In this document: positions 53,799 through 62,172 of the stretch, piece after piece
How positions within the stretch are numbered: the first letter of the stretch is position 1
Layout: each line of letters begins with the position of its first letter
Assembly: GCF_000941055.1 (NCBI RefSeq)
Contig: NZ_CP007202.1
Coordinates: 430,001-494,000 of the forward strand
DNA length: 64,000 nt
Source: Siansivirga zeaxanthinifaciens CC-SAMT-1
GTDB taxonomy: Bacteria; Bacteroidota; Bacteroidia; Flavobacteriales; Flavobacteriaceae
Direction of reading: 5' to 3'
The notes under the pieces: model-generated
What the model saw: the letters and a program-made list of their open reading frames with translations, nothing else
Databases searched by the model: none
Told to the model about the DNA's origin: nothing
Translations under genes and position numbers: made by a program

Positions 53799-54465
53799 AT
53801 TCGCTGGCTTAATTATACTTATTACCAGTTCTTTTGTATTAAAAGCACAGAATAATTTTATGACATTGGGTGAAACCTCTTTTGCTTTAAACCACAAAGT
53901 ATCAAAAAACTACAGCTTAAATTTTGCGACCCGTTCACGATATTTTATATACAACAACCAAAACCTACAATACCAGCAACAGCAAATAGATATATTTCAT
54001 TTTTCAACCATTGCTTTAAATTTTAATCACGATTTAAGCCTTGGTATATACTACCGCAATCGAGACCTGTTTAATACTGGTAGTGATGAAGTGCGAATTA
54101 CACAACAATTTAATTACAAAAAGCAGAAACTTGGCATACGATATGGACACCGTTTTAGAGCCGAACAACGCATTTTTAATACCAAAACTGTGTTTAGGCA
54201 ACGTTATCGTTTTGCAGTAGATTTTCCTTTAAGTGGTGAAAAACTAGATGTTGGAGAGCCTTATTTTTTGAGTTCTTTAGAAGCTTTACTTAGTTTAAGC
54301 AAACCCGATAAGCCAGAAATAGACCAACGTAGCACTGCCCAAATAGGATACCAGCTTACTGAAAATTTAAAACTTCAAATCGGTTTAGAATACCGTCTTG
54401 AAGCTTTTAATGTTAAAACTAAACATAATTTGTTTGCATTAAGTTCTGCAATTTTAAAGATATAA
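53785..54465 (+). CDS. DUF2490 outer-membrane-type protein
   Basis: From the ATG at 53785 this is 226 residues with a signal peptide (MSYIKFAGLIILITSSFVLKAQ) and then alternating beta strands with aromatic ends (RYFIYNNQNLQYQQQQID, GIYYRNRD, RYGHRFRAEQRIFN), typical of DUF2490. Such proteins look like small beta-barrels. Its start overlaps the PepSY-like gene by 14 bases; an ATG 6 bases earlier is possible. Its end overlaps aat by 12 bases. Confidence 0.8.
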   Translation: MSYIKFAGLIILITSSFVLKAQNNFMTLGETSFALNHKVSKNYSLNFATRSRYFIYNNQNLQYQQQQIDIFHFSTIALNFNHDLSLGIYYRNRDLFNTGSDEVRITQQFNYKKQKLGIRYGHRFRAEQRIFNTKTVFRQRYRFAVDFPLSGEKLDVGEPYFLSSLEALLSLSKPDKPEIDQRSTAQIGYQLTENLKLQIGLEYRLEAFNVKTKHNLFALSSAILKI

Positions 54466-55083
54466 ATACTTAATAAATTCATTTCTAGGTATTTCCTCGG
54501 CACCCAAACTTTTTAAATGGTTGGTATAGACTTGGCAGTCAATTAATTTATAATTAGAATTCTTAATAAACGTTATAAACCCAGCTTTGCTCGCATTACT
54601 AACAGTCGCAAACATGCTTTCACCACAAAAAACACCATTGCCTAAATCGACACCATAAAGACCGCCTACCAATTGTTTATCTTGCCATACCTCAACAGAT
54701 TTGGCAAAACCTAGTTCATAAAGTTTCAAATAGGCTGTAATCATGGTTTTGGTTATCCAGGTATCGTCTTGCCCATTTCGTTTTATTTTAGAACACGCTG
54801 TTATAACCGATTTAAAATCTTGGTTTACTGTAATGTTAAAATCGTGATGTTTTAAAACCTGCCTCATAATTTTCGAAACCTTTAATTTATGAGGAAACAA
54901 AACAAATCGCGGATCGGGAGACCACCATAAAATGGGTTCATTTGCACTAAACCAAGGAAAAATGCCTTGCTTGTAGGCTTCTAATAATCGTTTAGTAGAC
55001 AAATCACCTCCTACGGCAAGCAAGCCTTCTTCTGAAGCTTCAGAAACATCTGGAAATGGCATATTTGGGGTAAGATATTTCAT
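54454..55083 (-). CDS. aat: Leucyl/phenylalanyl-tRNA-protein transferase
   Basis: This 209-residue protein has the Aat signatures GLLAVGGDLSTKRLLEAY, GIFPWFSANEPILWWSPDPRFVL, and GGLYGVDLGNGVFCGESMF. It attaches leucine or phenylalanine to N-terminal Lys or Arg, marking proteins for ClpAP/ClpS degradation (N-end rule). A ClpP gene is present at 3192, but clpS and clpA are not in the window. Confidence 0.95.
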   Translation of the reverse strand: MKYLTPNMPFPDVSEASEEGLLAVGGDLSTKRLLEAYKQGIFPWFSANEPILWWSPDPRFVLFPHKLKVSKIMRQVLKHHDFNITVNQDFKSVITACSKIKRNGQDDTWITKTMITAYLKLYELGFAKSVEVWQDKQLVGGLYGVDLGNGVFCGESMFATVSNASKAGFITFIKNSNYKLIDCQVYTNHLKSLGAEEIPRNEFIKYLYL

Positions 55084-55187
55084 GTGTCTGTATTATTCAT
55101 TTATTTTTATATGCCACTTCAATGTAATCATTCCATGAGGATTGGACATTTACTTTAGAAGGTTCATAATAAATAACAAAAATAAAA

Positions 55188-55216
55188 AACCTCAACGTTA
55201 CTTAAACATTGAGGTT
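55188..55216 (-). terminator. Terminator after DUF3127 gene
   Basis: Stem AACCTCAA / TTGAGGTT with a 13-base loop and six T on the minus strand, 32 bases past the stop. Confidence 0.75.
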
Positions 55217-55247
55217 ATATCTAAAAAAATTCCTGTTTAGAAATTAA

Positions 55248-55619
55248 TTAAAATGGTAAATCGTCGTGATCGTCATCATTTAAATCTCCCGCAGGCTCAA
55301 AAGCATCGGTTGGTGCTACTGGTGGCACACCTGCAGGTTCGCTTTGTAAAGCTTCTATTCTCCATCCTTGAATGGCATTAAAATATTTCGTTTCACCTTG
55401 TGGATTAACCCATTCGCGCCCACGTAAATTAATACTTACCTTTACTTGTTGTCCAACTTTGTAACTATTTAATAACTCTGTTTTATCTTGTACAAATTCC
55501 ACTAAAATGTGTTGTGGGTATTGCTCTTCTGTAGTTACTACTAATTCTCTTTTTCTAAATCCGCCACTCCCTACTGTTTGAGTGTCACCAAGCATTTTGA
55601 TTTTTCCTTGAACTTCCAT
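55248..55619 (-). CDS. DUF3127 OB-fold protein with SSB-like tip
   Basis: This 123-residue protein has a DUF3127 domain (residues 1-88: MEVQGKIKMLGDTQTVGSGGF-type start, VGQQVKVSINLRGREWVNPQG). A disordered Pro/Ala linker and the acidic C-terminus DDDHDDLPF follow. The overall plan (OB fold, flexible linker, acidic tip ending in Pro-Phe) is that of single-stranded DNA binding protein, whose tip recruits repair and replication proteins. DUF3127 is Bacteroidetes-specific and uncharacterised. DNA binding is an inference. Confidence 0.82.
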   Translation of the reverse strand: MEVQGKIKMLGDTQTVGSGGFRKRELVVTTEEQYPQHILVEFVQDKTELLNSYKVGQQVKVSINLRGREWVNPQGETKYFNAIQGWRIEALQSEPAGVPPVAPTDAFEPAGDLNDDDHDDLPF

Positions 55620-55655
55620 CGTTTTATATTTATATCTTAATTATTATACTCTACT

Positions 55656-56546
55656 TTAACTTAACAGTATTTTCCATGCACTGTCAACATCTCCAAAACT
55701 TAAATAATTACGAGCTAATTGTTGTTTTTCTCTTTCATTATTTGTTTTAATACTGGGATATTTTACACTTAATTCATTAATAAAATAATCCACTTCACTT
55801 TTTTCTGGTAAAGCCTCCACCGTTGCCAACAACCCTAAATCGTTACCTGTTAAAACCATACTATTTTTAACAGCTTCGGGGAAATTATCAATTCCAAAAC
55901 TTACGCTTTTAAAAGGTCTTGGTATTTTAAAAAACCCTTTATTAGCTCTTGTATAATAGCTACCGCCAGCCCGTGCAACCAAATCTAATTTTTGTTGATT
56001 TATGGTTTGATCTTCGTTTAAAATATCATCATCAATATGAAGTTTTACAACTTCACAAATTACTATATTTCCAGCACCCGGATGCGTGCCCAAAGCCACA
56101 ACATCATTCACCTTACATTCCATTTGAATAGGCGACTCGCCTACTCGATATGGCTTCACTGTATCTGATTTTAACATGGTGAATCCTGCTTTTTCAAATT
56201 CATTAACACCTTCGGCATAGTCTGAACTTGTTAGGGACATTTGATAAACCATATCAAAAGTAACCATATTAATTACCACTTCTTTCACCTCCAAAACGTT
56301 TTTTAAGGTATGTTTAATGGCATTATCTCGAATACGACGCGTTGGTGAAAAAATTAAAATCGGCGGATTCGTACTTACTACATTAAAATAACTAAATGGT
56401 GATAAATTCACCTTTCCGTTTGCATCTACAGTACTTGCCAAAGCAATCGGCCTGGGAGCAACAGCACTTAATAAACAATCATCTAATTGACTGGATGATA
56501 GGGTTTTTGGATCTACTGCTGGCATTAATTTGTCATATTTCAACAA
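55656..56546 (-). CDS. Flavin reductase-like FMN-binding protein
   Basis: This 296-residue protein has the flavin reductase-like split-barrel domain (PRPIALASTVDANGKVNLSPFSYFNVVSTNPPILIFSP) in the first 200 residues and an additional helical C-terminus. It belongs to the longer branch of PF01613, distinct from short HpaC-type reductases. It may bind FMN and reduce small substrates; the partner is unknown. A later ATG giving MPAVDPKT could be the start. It lies directly before the DUF3127 gene. Confidence 0.82.
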   Translation of the reverse strand: MLKYDKLMPAVDPKTLSSSQLDDCLLSAVAPRPIALASTVDANGKVNLSPFSYFNVVSTNPPILIFSPTRRIRDNAIKHTLKNVLEVKEVVINMVTFDMVYQMSLTSSDYAEGVNEFEKAGFTMLKSDTVKPYRVGESPIQMECKVNDVVALGTHPGAGNIVICEVVKLHIDDDILNEDQTINQQKLDLVARAGGSYYTRANKGFFKIPRPFKSVSFGIDNFPEAVKNSMVLTGNDLGLLATVEALPEKSEVDYFINELSVKYPSIKTNNEREKQQLARNYLSFGDVDSAWKILLS

Positions 56547-56645
56547 ATGTAACTATTCTATTTTGGAACTAAAAACCATTTTACTAACAAGTTGAACAAT
56601 AATATTAACAGATTTACATTATATTAGATATTAATTAATTTTTTA

Positions 56646-57794
56646 ATGATTTTTACAAAATACAGTAATGCGTTACGCTGGTTTATAATTATTACCTCAT
56701 TCGCCATTGTTTCCCTCATTTTGTGGAAAACTTACGAGTTTTTTCAGCATTTTAAAGAAGAAGAGCGCGCCAAAATGGAAAATTGGTCGTTTGCTCAAAC
56801 CGATTTAATAAATTCTGATACCAACGAAAATTTAGATCTCACTTTAAAAGTGCTAAACAGTAACAAAACAACGCCCATGCTCGTAATTAACGAAGATGGA
56901 AGTTTGGCGAGTTATAATAATTTAGATGAGAAAAAAATTAGTGATTCCTTATATGTACAAAAATTAATTCGTGAATTTGAATCGGAAAACAAACCTATTC
57001 CGGTTAAGTTTGGCAATAGCATTGTAAGTACCATTTACTATGGCAACTCGCCATTACTTAATAAACTAAAATACTATCCATTAGCTTTATTACTTATTGT
57101 TTTTCTTTTTGGAGCTGTTATTTTCTTCTTTTATAGAAGCAATAAAAATGCGACACAAAACAAACTTTGGTCTGGTATGGCTAAAGAAACGGCGCATCAA
57201 ATTGGCACCCCGCTATCGTCGTTAATTGGTTGGACCGAAATTTTAAAGTCTGAAAATGTAAACATGACATACATTAATGAGATGGAAAAAGATATTGACC
57301 GACTTCAAACCATAACAGAACGTTTTAGCAAAATTGGCTCGATCCCCACTTTAGAAGTTTCAGATATTATTGAAGAAACCATTCATTCATATGATTATTT
57401 AAAAGCACGTTCTTCAAAATTAATAGACTTTGAATTGGTGGTTCCTGAGGGAGAAATCTTAGTAAACATGAATAAACAATTGTATAGTTGGACTATTGAA
57501 AACCTTGTGAAAAATGCCATCGATGCCATGAAAGGTCGCGGTAAACTAACGGTTTCCATAACTCAATTAGAAAATACGATAAAGGTGCATGTTTCCGATA
57601 CCGGAAAAGGTATTGCAAAAAAAGATTTTAATAAAATTTTCGAGCCGGGTTACACAACAAAAAAACGTGGTTGGGGACTTGGTTTATCGCTAACACGACG
57701 TATTATTGAAGATTTTCATAATGGTAAAATTAAAGTGTTAGATTCTGAAATAGACAAAGGCACCACCATCCAGATAACCTTAAACCGAGCTTAG
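56646..57794 (+). CDS. Orphan sensor histidine kinase, HQIGTPLSS type
   Basis: This 382-residue kinase has an N-terminal helix (about 10-30), an extracytoplasmic region, a second helix (about 142-163), then a HisKA-like helix with AKETAHQIGTPLSSLIGW in place of the usual HELRTPL. The HATPase_c domain has NLVKNAIDAM, VSDTGKGI, and GWGLGLSLTRRI. The kinase should be active, but no response regulator lies beside it. A small zinc-ribbon membrane protein follows after 3 bases. This H-box variant is, as I recall, frequent in Bacteroidota. Confidence 0.92.
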   Translation: MIFTKYSNALRWFIIITSFAIVSLILWKTYEFFQHFKEEERAKMENWSFAQTDLINSDTNENLDLTLKVLNSNKTTPMLVINEDGSLASYNNLDEKKISDSLYVQKLIREFESENKPIPVKFGNSIVSTIYYGNSPLLNKLKYYPLALLLIVFLFGAVIFFFYRSNKNATQNKLWSGMAKETAHQIGTPLSSLIGWTEILKSENVNMTYINEMEKDIDRLQTITERFSKIGSIPTLEVSDIIEETIHSYDYLKARSSKLIDFELVVPEGEILVNMNKQLYSWTIENLVKNAIDAMKGRGKLTVSITQLENTIKVHVSDTGKGIAKKDFNKIFEPGYTTKKRGWGLGLSLTRRIIEDFHNGKIKVLDSEIDKGTTIQITLNRA

Positions 57795-57797
57795 AGT

Positions 57798-58142
57798 ATG
57801 ACGGAAAATTATGTGACCGTAAAAGATGTTTCGTTAAACAATAATTGTCCTGAATGCTTCAGTAAAGATGGTTTACGGCTTATTTTTAAACAACGTATTG
57901 TAGAAACAACCTTTTATAAATCTATTACCAAAGAGTTTAAAAAAGAACTAATATGCAACACGTGTAATAATATGATTTATCCTGTAAATTGGACCGATGA
58001 TATTGAGCGTGTTTTAAAATATCAGGAAAAAGCATTTACACTAAAAAAGGCGTCTACTTATTTTAAAACTCCTTTCTGGATTGCCGTTTCGCTTATTTCA
58101 ATACTTATTACAGCTATAATTGTTGCAGCTTTTATTTTATAA
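57798..58142 (+). CDS. Zinc-ribbon membrane protein after histidine kinase
   Basis: This 114-residue protein has two CxxC pairs (CPEC at 17-20, CNTC about 36 residues later) forming a likely zinc ribbon. A short middle region and one C-terminal helix (WIAVSLISILITAIIVAAFIL) follow. The body therefore sits in the cytosol, tethered to the membrane. I do not recognise the family. The start lies 3 bases after the kinase stop, so it is almost certainly cotranscribed and may help the kinase. It overlaps the convergent HIT gene by 6 bases. Confidence 0.7.
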   Translation: MTENYVTVKDVSLNNNCPECFSKDGLRLIFKQRIVETTFYKSITKEFKKELICNTCNNMIYPVNWTDDIERVLKYQEKAFTLKKASTYFKTPFWIAVSLISILITAIIVAAFIL

Positions 58143-58526
58143 TGCAGCCTTTATTTTATTAGCAATATCGATAAAAGCATCTTTAGTTAAACTTTCTTTT
58201 TTTATGAAACGTGCATCTTCCATGGTATGTAACGGAATTAAATGCACATGTGTATGTGGCACTTCCAGCCCAATAACCGTCATGCCAATACGCTTGCATG
58301 GAATGGCTTTTTCAATGGCCTTTGCAATGGTTCGAGAAAACTGCATTAAGCCTGTATAAGTCGCTTCATCTAAATCAAAAATTTTATCGACTTCTTTCTT
58401 AGGTATGCATAAAGTATGCCCAATACTATTGGGGTTCACATCTAAAAAAGCTAAAAAATCATCTGTTTCTGAAATTTTATAACAAGGGATTTCCCCATTA
58501 ACTATTTTAGTGAAAATTGAAGCCAT
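58137..58526 (-). CDS. HIT-family nucleotide hydrolase
   Basis: This 129-residue HIT protein (HINT/PKCI branch) has FLDVNPNSIGHTLCIPKKEV and the triad HTHVHLIPLH at 91-100. It hydrolyses nucleotide phosphoramidates or similar adenylylated compounds. It lies downstream of greA on the same strand, with a terminator between, so it may be partly cotranscribed with greA. Confidence 0.93.
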   Translation of the reverse strand: MASIFTKIVNGEIPCYKISETDDFLAFLDVNPNSIGHTLCIPKKEVDKIFDLDEATYTGLMQFSRTIAKAIEKAIPCKRIGMTVIGLEVPHTHVHLIPLHTMEDARFIKKESLTKDAFIDIANKIKAAL

Positions 58527-58564
58527 TATTATTTATTTTTTAGATTTTAAACACTTATAAATTT

Positions 58565-58596
58565 AAAAGATTCCTAATTAAAATTAGGAATCTTTT
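58565..58596 (-). terminator. Terminator after greA
   Basis: A 14-base perfect stem (AAAAGATTCCTAAT / ATTAGGAATCTTTT) with loop TAAA, 41 bases past the greA stop. Confidence 0.85.
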
Positions 58597-58637
58597 TTAG
58601 TTTTTAGAACAAATAGATAAGAAACTCGTTCTTATAA

Positions 58638-59111
58638 TTATCTTGAAATTTCGATAATATCAAATTTCATAACGCCATTAGGAACTTTTATTTCGGCAAC
58701 ATCTCCAACCGACTTGCCTAAAAGCCCTTTTCCAATAGGTGAGTTAACAGATATTTTACCAGATGCTAAATCGGCTTCGCCATCGGCAACCAAGGTATAA
58801 TTCATTTCCATACCATTGGTTTGGTTTTTTATTTTCACTTTAGACAATACTAATATTTTAGAATTATCTAATTGCGACTCATCAATAACACGAGCACCAG
58901 CTAAAGCATCTTCTAATTTAGAAATACGCATTTCTAACATGCCCTGTGCTTCTTTAGCAGCATCATATTCTGCATTCTCACTTAAATCGCCTTTATCTCT
59001 AGCTTCAGCAATAGCTTTAGAAGCTTTTACACGTTCTACATCTTTTAATTGCTTAAGTTCGTCTCTTAATTTTTTTAACCCTTCTGGTGTATAGTATGAT
59101 ACTTTACTCAT
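58638..59111 (-). CDS. greA: Transcription elongation factor GreA
   Basis: From the ATG at 59111 this is a normal 157-residue GreA. It has a coiled-coil finger with the acidic tip DLSENAEYDAA and a C-terminal FKBP-like domain (SPIGKGLLGKSVGDVAEIKVP). It rescues backtracked RNA polymerase by stimulating transcript cleavage. A longer reading frame to 59201 is not credible as coding: it holds a hairpin with a T-run and a -7 box. The leader therefore carries a possible attenuator. Confidence 0.96.
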   Translation of the reverse strand: MSKVSYYTPEGLKKLRDELKQLKDVERVKASKAIAEARDKGDLSENAEYDAAKEAQGMLEMRISKLEDALAGARVIDESQLDNSKILVLSKVKIKNQTNGMEMNYTLVADGEADLASGKISVNSPIGKGLLGKSVGDVAEIKVPNGVMKFDIIEISR

Positions 59112-59139
59112 AACTTCATCGTTTATTAATAACAAATAA

Positions 59140-59156
59140 GCTGAACATAGTTCAGC
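59140..59156 (-). ncRNA. Second hairpin in greA leader
   Basis: A palindrome GCTGAAC / GTTCAGC with a 3-base loop, about 29 bases before the greA ATG. It may shape translation or act with the upstream hairpin. Confidence 0.4.
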
Positions 59157-59160
59157 AAAT

Positions 59161-59186
59161 AAAAAAATCCCGCATAAACGAGATTT
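59161..59186 (-). terminator. Terminator-like hairpin in greA leader
   Basis: Minus strand: AAATCTCG-TTTATG-CGGGATTT (8-base stem with one G-T pair), then a run of seven T overlapping the stem end. It sits between a -7 box and the greA start and could end most transcripts early. Confidence 0.55.
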
Positions 59187-59190
59187 GTAA

Positions 59191-59198
59191 CAAATATA
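59191..59198 (-). promoter_or_regulatory. -7 box of greA promoter
   Basis: Minus strand TATATTTG, exact TAnnTTTG, about 80 bases before the greA ATG. The transcript would begin almost at the leader hairpin. Confidence 0.45.
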
Positions 59199-59258
59199 CA
59201 AAATATTTAATCAAATTGCTTTTTATTGTAAATTGTAAACCATTTTTTAACGTAAAAT

Positions 59259-59696
59259 ATGAAATCGATATTATATCTTATTCCTTTTATTTTATTGGCA
59301 TCTTGCAGCTCAGATAACGTAACTCAAAATCCTTATTTACCAAACTACGAATTCAACACAGGTAGTTTAATAAACACGAATTTACCGCAATACAGTCAAT
59401 TAAAATTTGCTGGAAATTCTCTAATATTAAACAGCCCTTATGGCATTAATGGTGTGGTACTTTATTATGCCGGAGGAGAGAATTATAATGCGTTTGAAAT
59501 TACCGATCCGAACCATCAATTAAGTACCTGCTCGAAACTAACTGTAGAAGGTATTATTGCTAGCTGTTCTTGCGACGATGGCAATTCGTACGATTTATTA
59601 AATGGTATTGGACGTGAAGGCACCACGGGAACTTACCCTTTAATTCGTTACCGTGTTGAAGTATCGGGTTCGATAATACGAATTTTCAATAACTAA
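59259..59696 (+). CDS. Degenerate Rieske-like lipoprotein
   Basis: This 145-residue lipoprotein has a signal ending LLASC, then a beta-rich domain whose end (LSTCSKLTVEGIIASCSCDDGNSYDLLNG...IRYRVEVSGSIIRIFN) resembles small Bacteroidota Rieske-fold lipoproteins. The full Rieske cluster motifs CxH and CxxH are not present; only DPNH and CSC remain. It probably has the fold without a standard cluster. The family call is an inference; nothing nearby suggests a redox chain. Confidence 0.55.
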   Translation: MKSILYLIPFILLASCSSDNVTQNPYLPNYEFNTGSLINTNLPQYSQLKFAGNSLILNSPYGINGVVLYYAGGENYNAFEITDPNHQLSTCSKLTVEGIIASCSCDDGNSYDLLNGIGREGTTGTYPLIRYRVEVSGSIIRIFNN

Positions 59697-59726
59697 AAAA
59701 GGCGATTCGGTTGAATCGCCTTTTTT
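59695..59726. terminator. Bidirectional terminator lipoprotein / TonB receptor
   Basis: A 14-base stem AAAAAAGGCGATTC / GAATCGCCTTTTTT with loop GGTT; it begins within the stop codon of the lipoprotein gene. Convergent genes. Confidence 0.88.
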
Positions 59727-59742
59727 ATTTAATAATACTATA

Positions 59743-61968
59743 CTAAAACTTTAAAGTAGCACCCAATAAAAAGTTAGTTGTCGCCTGGGGATAAAAACCT
59801 GTGAAATACCCAGTGGTTGTGCCAGTAGCACTCGATGAATCGGAAAAATCGAAAGAACCAAAATACCCGTTAGAAACATACTTTTTATTAAAAATATTAT
59901 TAACTAAACCAGATAATACAATCGATTTAAAAATTTTGTTTGGTTTTAATTCATAATTAAAATTAAAATCATTTACAAAATAACTATCTAATTTAGATTC
60001 TTCATTATCTATATTTCCCATGTATTGTTCTCCAACAAACTTACTTAAAAGAGAAAGTTGTAAACGCTCTGCAGGATAAAAATTTAAAGCATTACCAATA
60101 ACAATTTCTGGAGAAAATGAAATATTGGTATTACCCAAATTAACTACTTCACCGTTAATTGATGTATTGAAGTTTTTATTTTTATTAGAACTCAATGCAA
60201 GGTTTGAAGAAACATTAAATGCTTTACAAAATTGAATCGCAGCATCTAACTCCAAACCTAACCTATAGCTTGCGCCACTGGTTTCACGAATAGGACTTCC
60301 AACATCGTCTAACTGCCCTGTTAAAACCAATTGATTTTGGTAAAACATATAATATAAATTGGAGTTAAGCATTATTTTGTTATTATGGTAACGCCATCCC
60401 AATTCGACATCATTTAGAGTTTCATTTTCTGTAACTCCTGCTTTAAAATCGTCTCGGTTAGGTTCTCTGTTGGCTCTAGCGTATGAGGCATAGAAACTAC
60501 TTACATCATTCTGTTTAAAAGTTAAACCTACTTTAGGATTGAAAAAACTAAAATTAGCATCGGTAACAAAATTTACCAAATCTGAATTAATACCATCGGT
60601 TTTATAGGTAACAAAACGGCCTTGTAAATCTACAAACCCTGTAACCTTTTCGGCGAGTTTAAAAGTCGCTTTAGAGAATAGGCTAAAATCATTTTTTGTA
60701 GCATCACCATCGTAGTAACGATCACGAATATTGGTATTAGGTGCTAAATTGCTTCCCCATATAACTTCACCAAAGTGATCGCCTGAGTACGTATTATATG
60801 AAACACCCGATATAATTTCTAAAGCATTTTTCTTGTAAGTAAGATTTGCATTAACAACATAAAAATTATTGTCTAACCAACGACGTACAATAACATCGCT
60901 ATTGTCTTCAATTAAATTATTAAAATTGGCTGCAGCTTCATCGGTTTTGTATTGCTCAAAATACCCTTTTCCCTTTGTATAATTTAAACCAAGGGTAGTA
61001 GACCAATTGTTACCTAAACGCTCGTTCCAATGTAACTGATAATGATCTTGCCAATAATTATCGGTTTCATTATCGTAAGTATAGGGGTTTTGTCGGCGAT
61101 TCTCCTTTAATTGATCGGCTGTTAAACCAAACCAAGCTTGATATGTGCGTTCTGCATTTCCAAACGTTAAGGCTTTAATAAGGGTGTTGTCATCTTTATA
61201 TATACCTTGTAAGAAATACGATTTTAAATCTGTAAAAGCTCTGTCTACATAACCATCGGAATAAATTTTTGAAAAACGCCCGGAAATTTCAAAATGATTA
61301 TTTAATAAACCGGTGCTTAATTTAACCGTGTGTTTACGCGTGTTGTAACTACCAAAACTGTTAGATATTTCGCCTGAAGCTTCCTCAGAAAACGCATCAG
61401 TTAACAAGTTTAAACTTGCACCAAAAGCCCCCGAACCATTTGTAGAACTTCCCACTCCACGTTGTAATTGCAAGCTTTCGGTAGACGATGCAAAGTCACC
61501 TAAATTAACCCAAAATGAGCCCTGACTTTCTGGATCGTTGTATGGTATCCCGTTTATAGTAACATTAACGCGGGTTCCATCGGTTCCACGAACGCGAATA
61601 CTTGTATACCCTACACCAGCACCAGCATCACTGGTGGTAACAACCGACGGTAAGAAATTCATTAAAACCGGAATGTCTTGTCCTAAGTTACGTTTTGAAA
61701 TTTCTTCTTTAGTTAAATTTGAATGCGTAATAGGTGAATTTGCGTTAACACGAACGGCATTTACTAAAACCTCATCTAGTTTTTCTGTTTTAGTAGAATC
61801 TTGAACTTTTTGATTGTTTTGTGCACTCGCACTAATTGATAACACACCAAGTGTTATAAAAAGAAAACTGTTTTTAGTTTTACCTACTTTATTTTGAAGG
61901 TTAAAACTGAATTTCCTGAAAAAGTTATTAGAACTTTTAGAAGAAAGAATAAGAAATGTAGATTTCAT
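59743..61968 (-). CDS. TonB-dependent receptor, probably for thiamine
   Basis: This 741-residue outer-membrane receptor has a long signal region (hydrophobic core SFLFITLGVLSISASAQ at 34-50), a likely TonB box in LDEVLVNAV, and a plug domain (IPVLMNFLPSVVTTSDAGAG, then RVRGTDGTRVNVTINGIPYND). A 22-strand barrel follows, ending in aromatic TTNFLLGATLKF. The substrate call rests on the TPP riboswitch in its leader, which implies repression when thiamine diphosphate is ample. The receptor should import thiamine or a precursor across the outer membrane. No other thiamine gene is adjacent. Confidence 0.9.
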   Translation of the reverse strand: MKSTFLILSSKSSNNFFRKFSFNLQNKVGKTKNSFLFITLGVLSISASAQNNQKVQDSTKTEKLDEVLVNAVRVNANSPITHSNLTKEEISKRNLGQDIPVLMNFLPSVVTTSDAGAGVGYTSIRVRGTDGTRVNVTINGIPYNDPESQGSFWVNLGDFASSTESLQLQRGVGSSTNGSGAFGASLNLLTDAFSEEASGEISNSFGSYNTRKHTVKLSTGLLNNHFEISGRFSKIYSDGYVDRAFTDLKSYFLQGIYKDDNTLIKALTFGNAERTYQAWFGLTADQLKENRRQNPYTYDNETDNYWQDHYQLHWNERLGNNWSTTLGLNYTKGKGYFEQYKTDEAAANFNNLIEDNSDVIVRRWLDNNFYVVNANLTYKKNALEIISGVSYNTYSGDHFGEVIWGSNLAPNTNIRDRYYDGDATKNDFSLFSKATFKLAEKVTGFVDLQGRFVTYKTDGINSDLVNFVTDANFSFFNPKVGLTFKQNDVSSFYASYARANREPNRDDFKAGVTENETLNDVELGWRYHNNKIMLNSNLYYMFYQNQLVLTGQLDDVGSPIRETSGASYRLGLELDAAIQFCKAFNVSSNLALSSNKNKNFNTSINGEVVNLGNTNISFSPEIVIGNALNFYPAERLQLSLLSKFVGEQYMGNIDNEESKLDSYFVNDFNFNYELKPNKIFKSIVLSGLVNNIFNKKYVSNGYFGSFDFSDSSSATGTTTGYFTGFYPQATTNFLLGATLKF

Positions 61969-62037
61969 TACGATTATGTTTTTATAATCGAATAAAAAGA
62001 GGTAATTATTCTTAACTGGTTAATAATTATTTTTTTA

Positions 62038-62086
62038 TTGAATCTCGCAAAACACTACCACGTTCGTATTGTTTACGAGTCTTCAA
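62038..62086 (-). promoter_or_regulatory. Hairpin just downstream of TPP aptamer
   Basis: Arms TTGAAGACTCGTAAAC and GTTTTGCGAGATTCAA (5 plus about 8 pairs with small interruptions) begin 5 bases after the aptamer. No T-run follows, so it may be part of the switching region rather than a simple terminator. Confidence 0.5.
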
Positions 62087-62090
62087 TTGT

Positions 62091-62160
62091 AATCCCTAAA
62101 CAGCATTACCTGTTCTAGGTTCATTGGGTATGATCTCAGCCGATTATAGGCACCCCTTTT
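62091..62160 (-). ncRNA. TPP riboswitch (THI element)
   Basis: Minus strand shows the TPP aptamer core in order: GGGGTGCC, GGCTGAGATCATACCC, GAACCT, ACAGGTAATGCTG and TAGGGA. These match the universal thi-box blocks. It lies about 120 bases ahead of the TonB-dependent receptor start and should sense thiamine diphosphate. Confidence 0.95.
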
Positions 62161-62172
62161 TTGAGAACGCTG

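Noticed and set aside
59112..59201. Thirty-residue extension of GreA
   Set aside because: The stretch contains a terminator-like hairpin and a -7 box, and GreA is full length without it.
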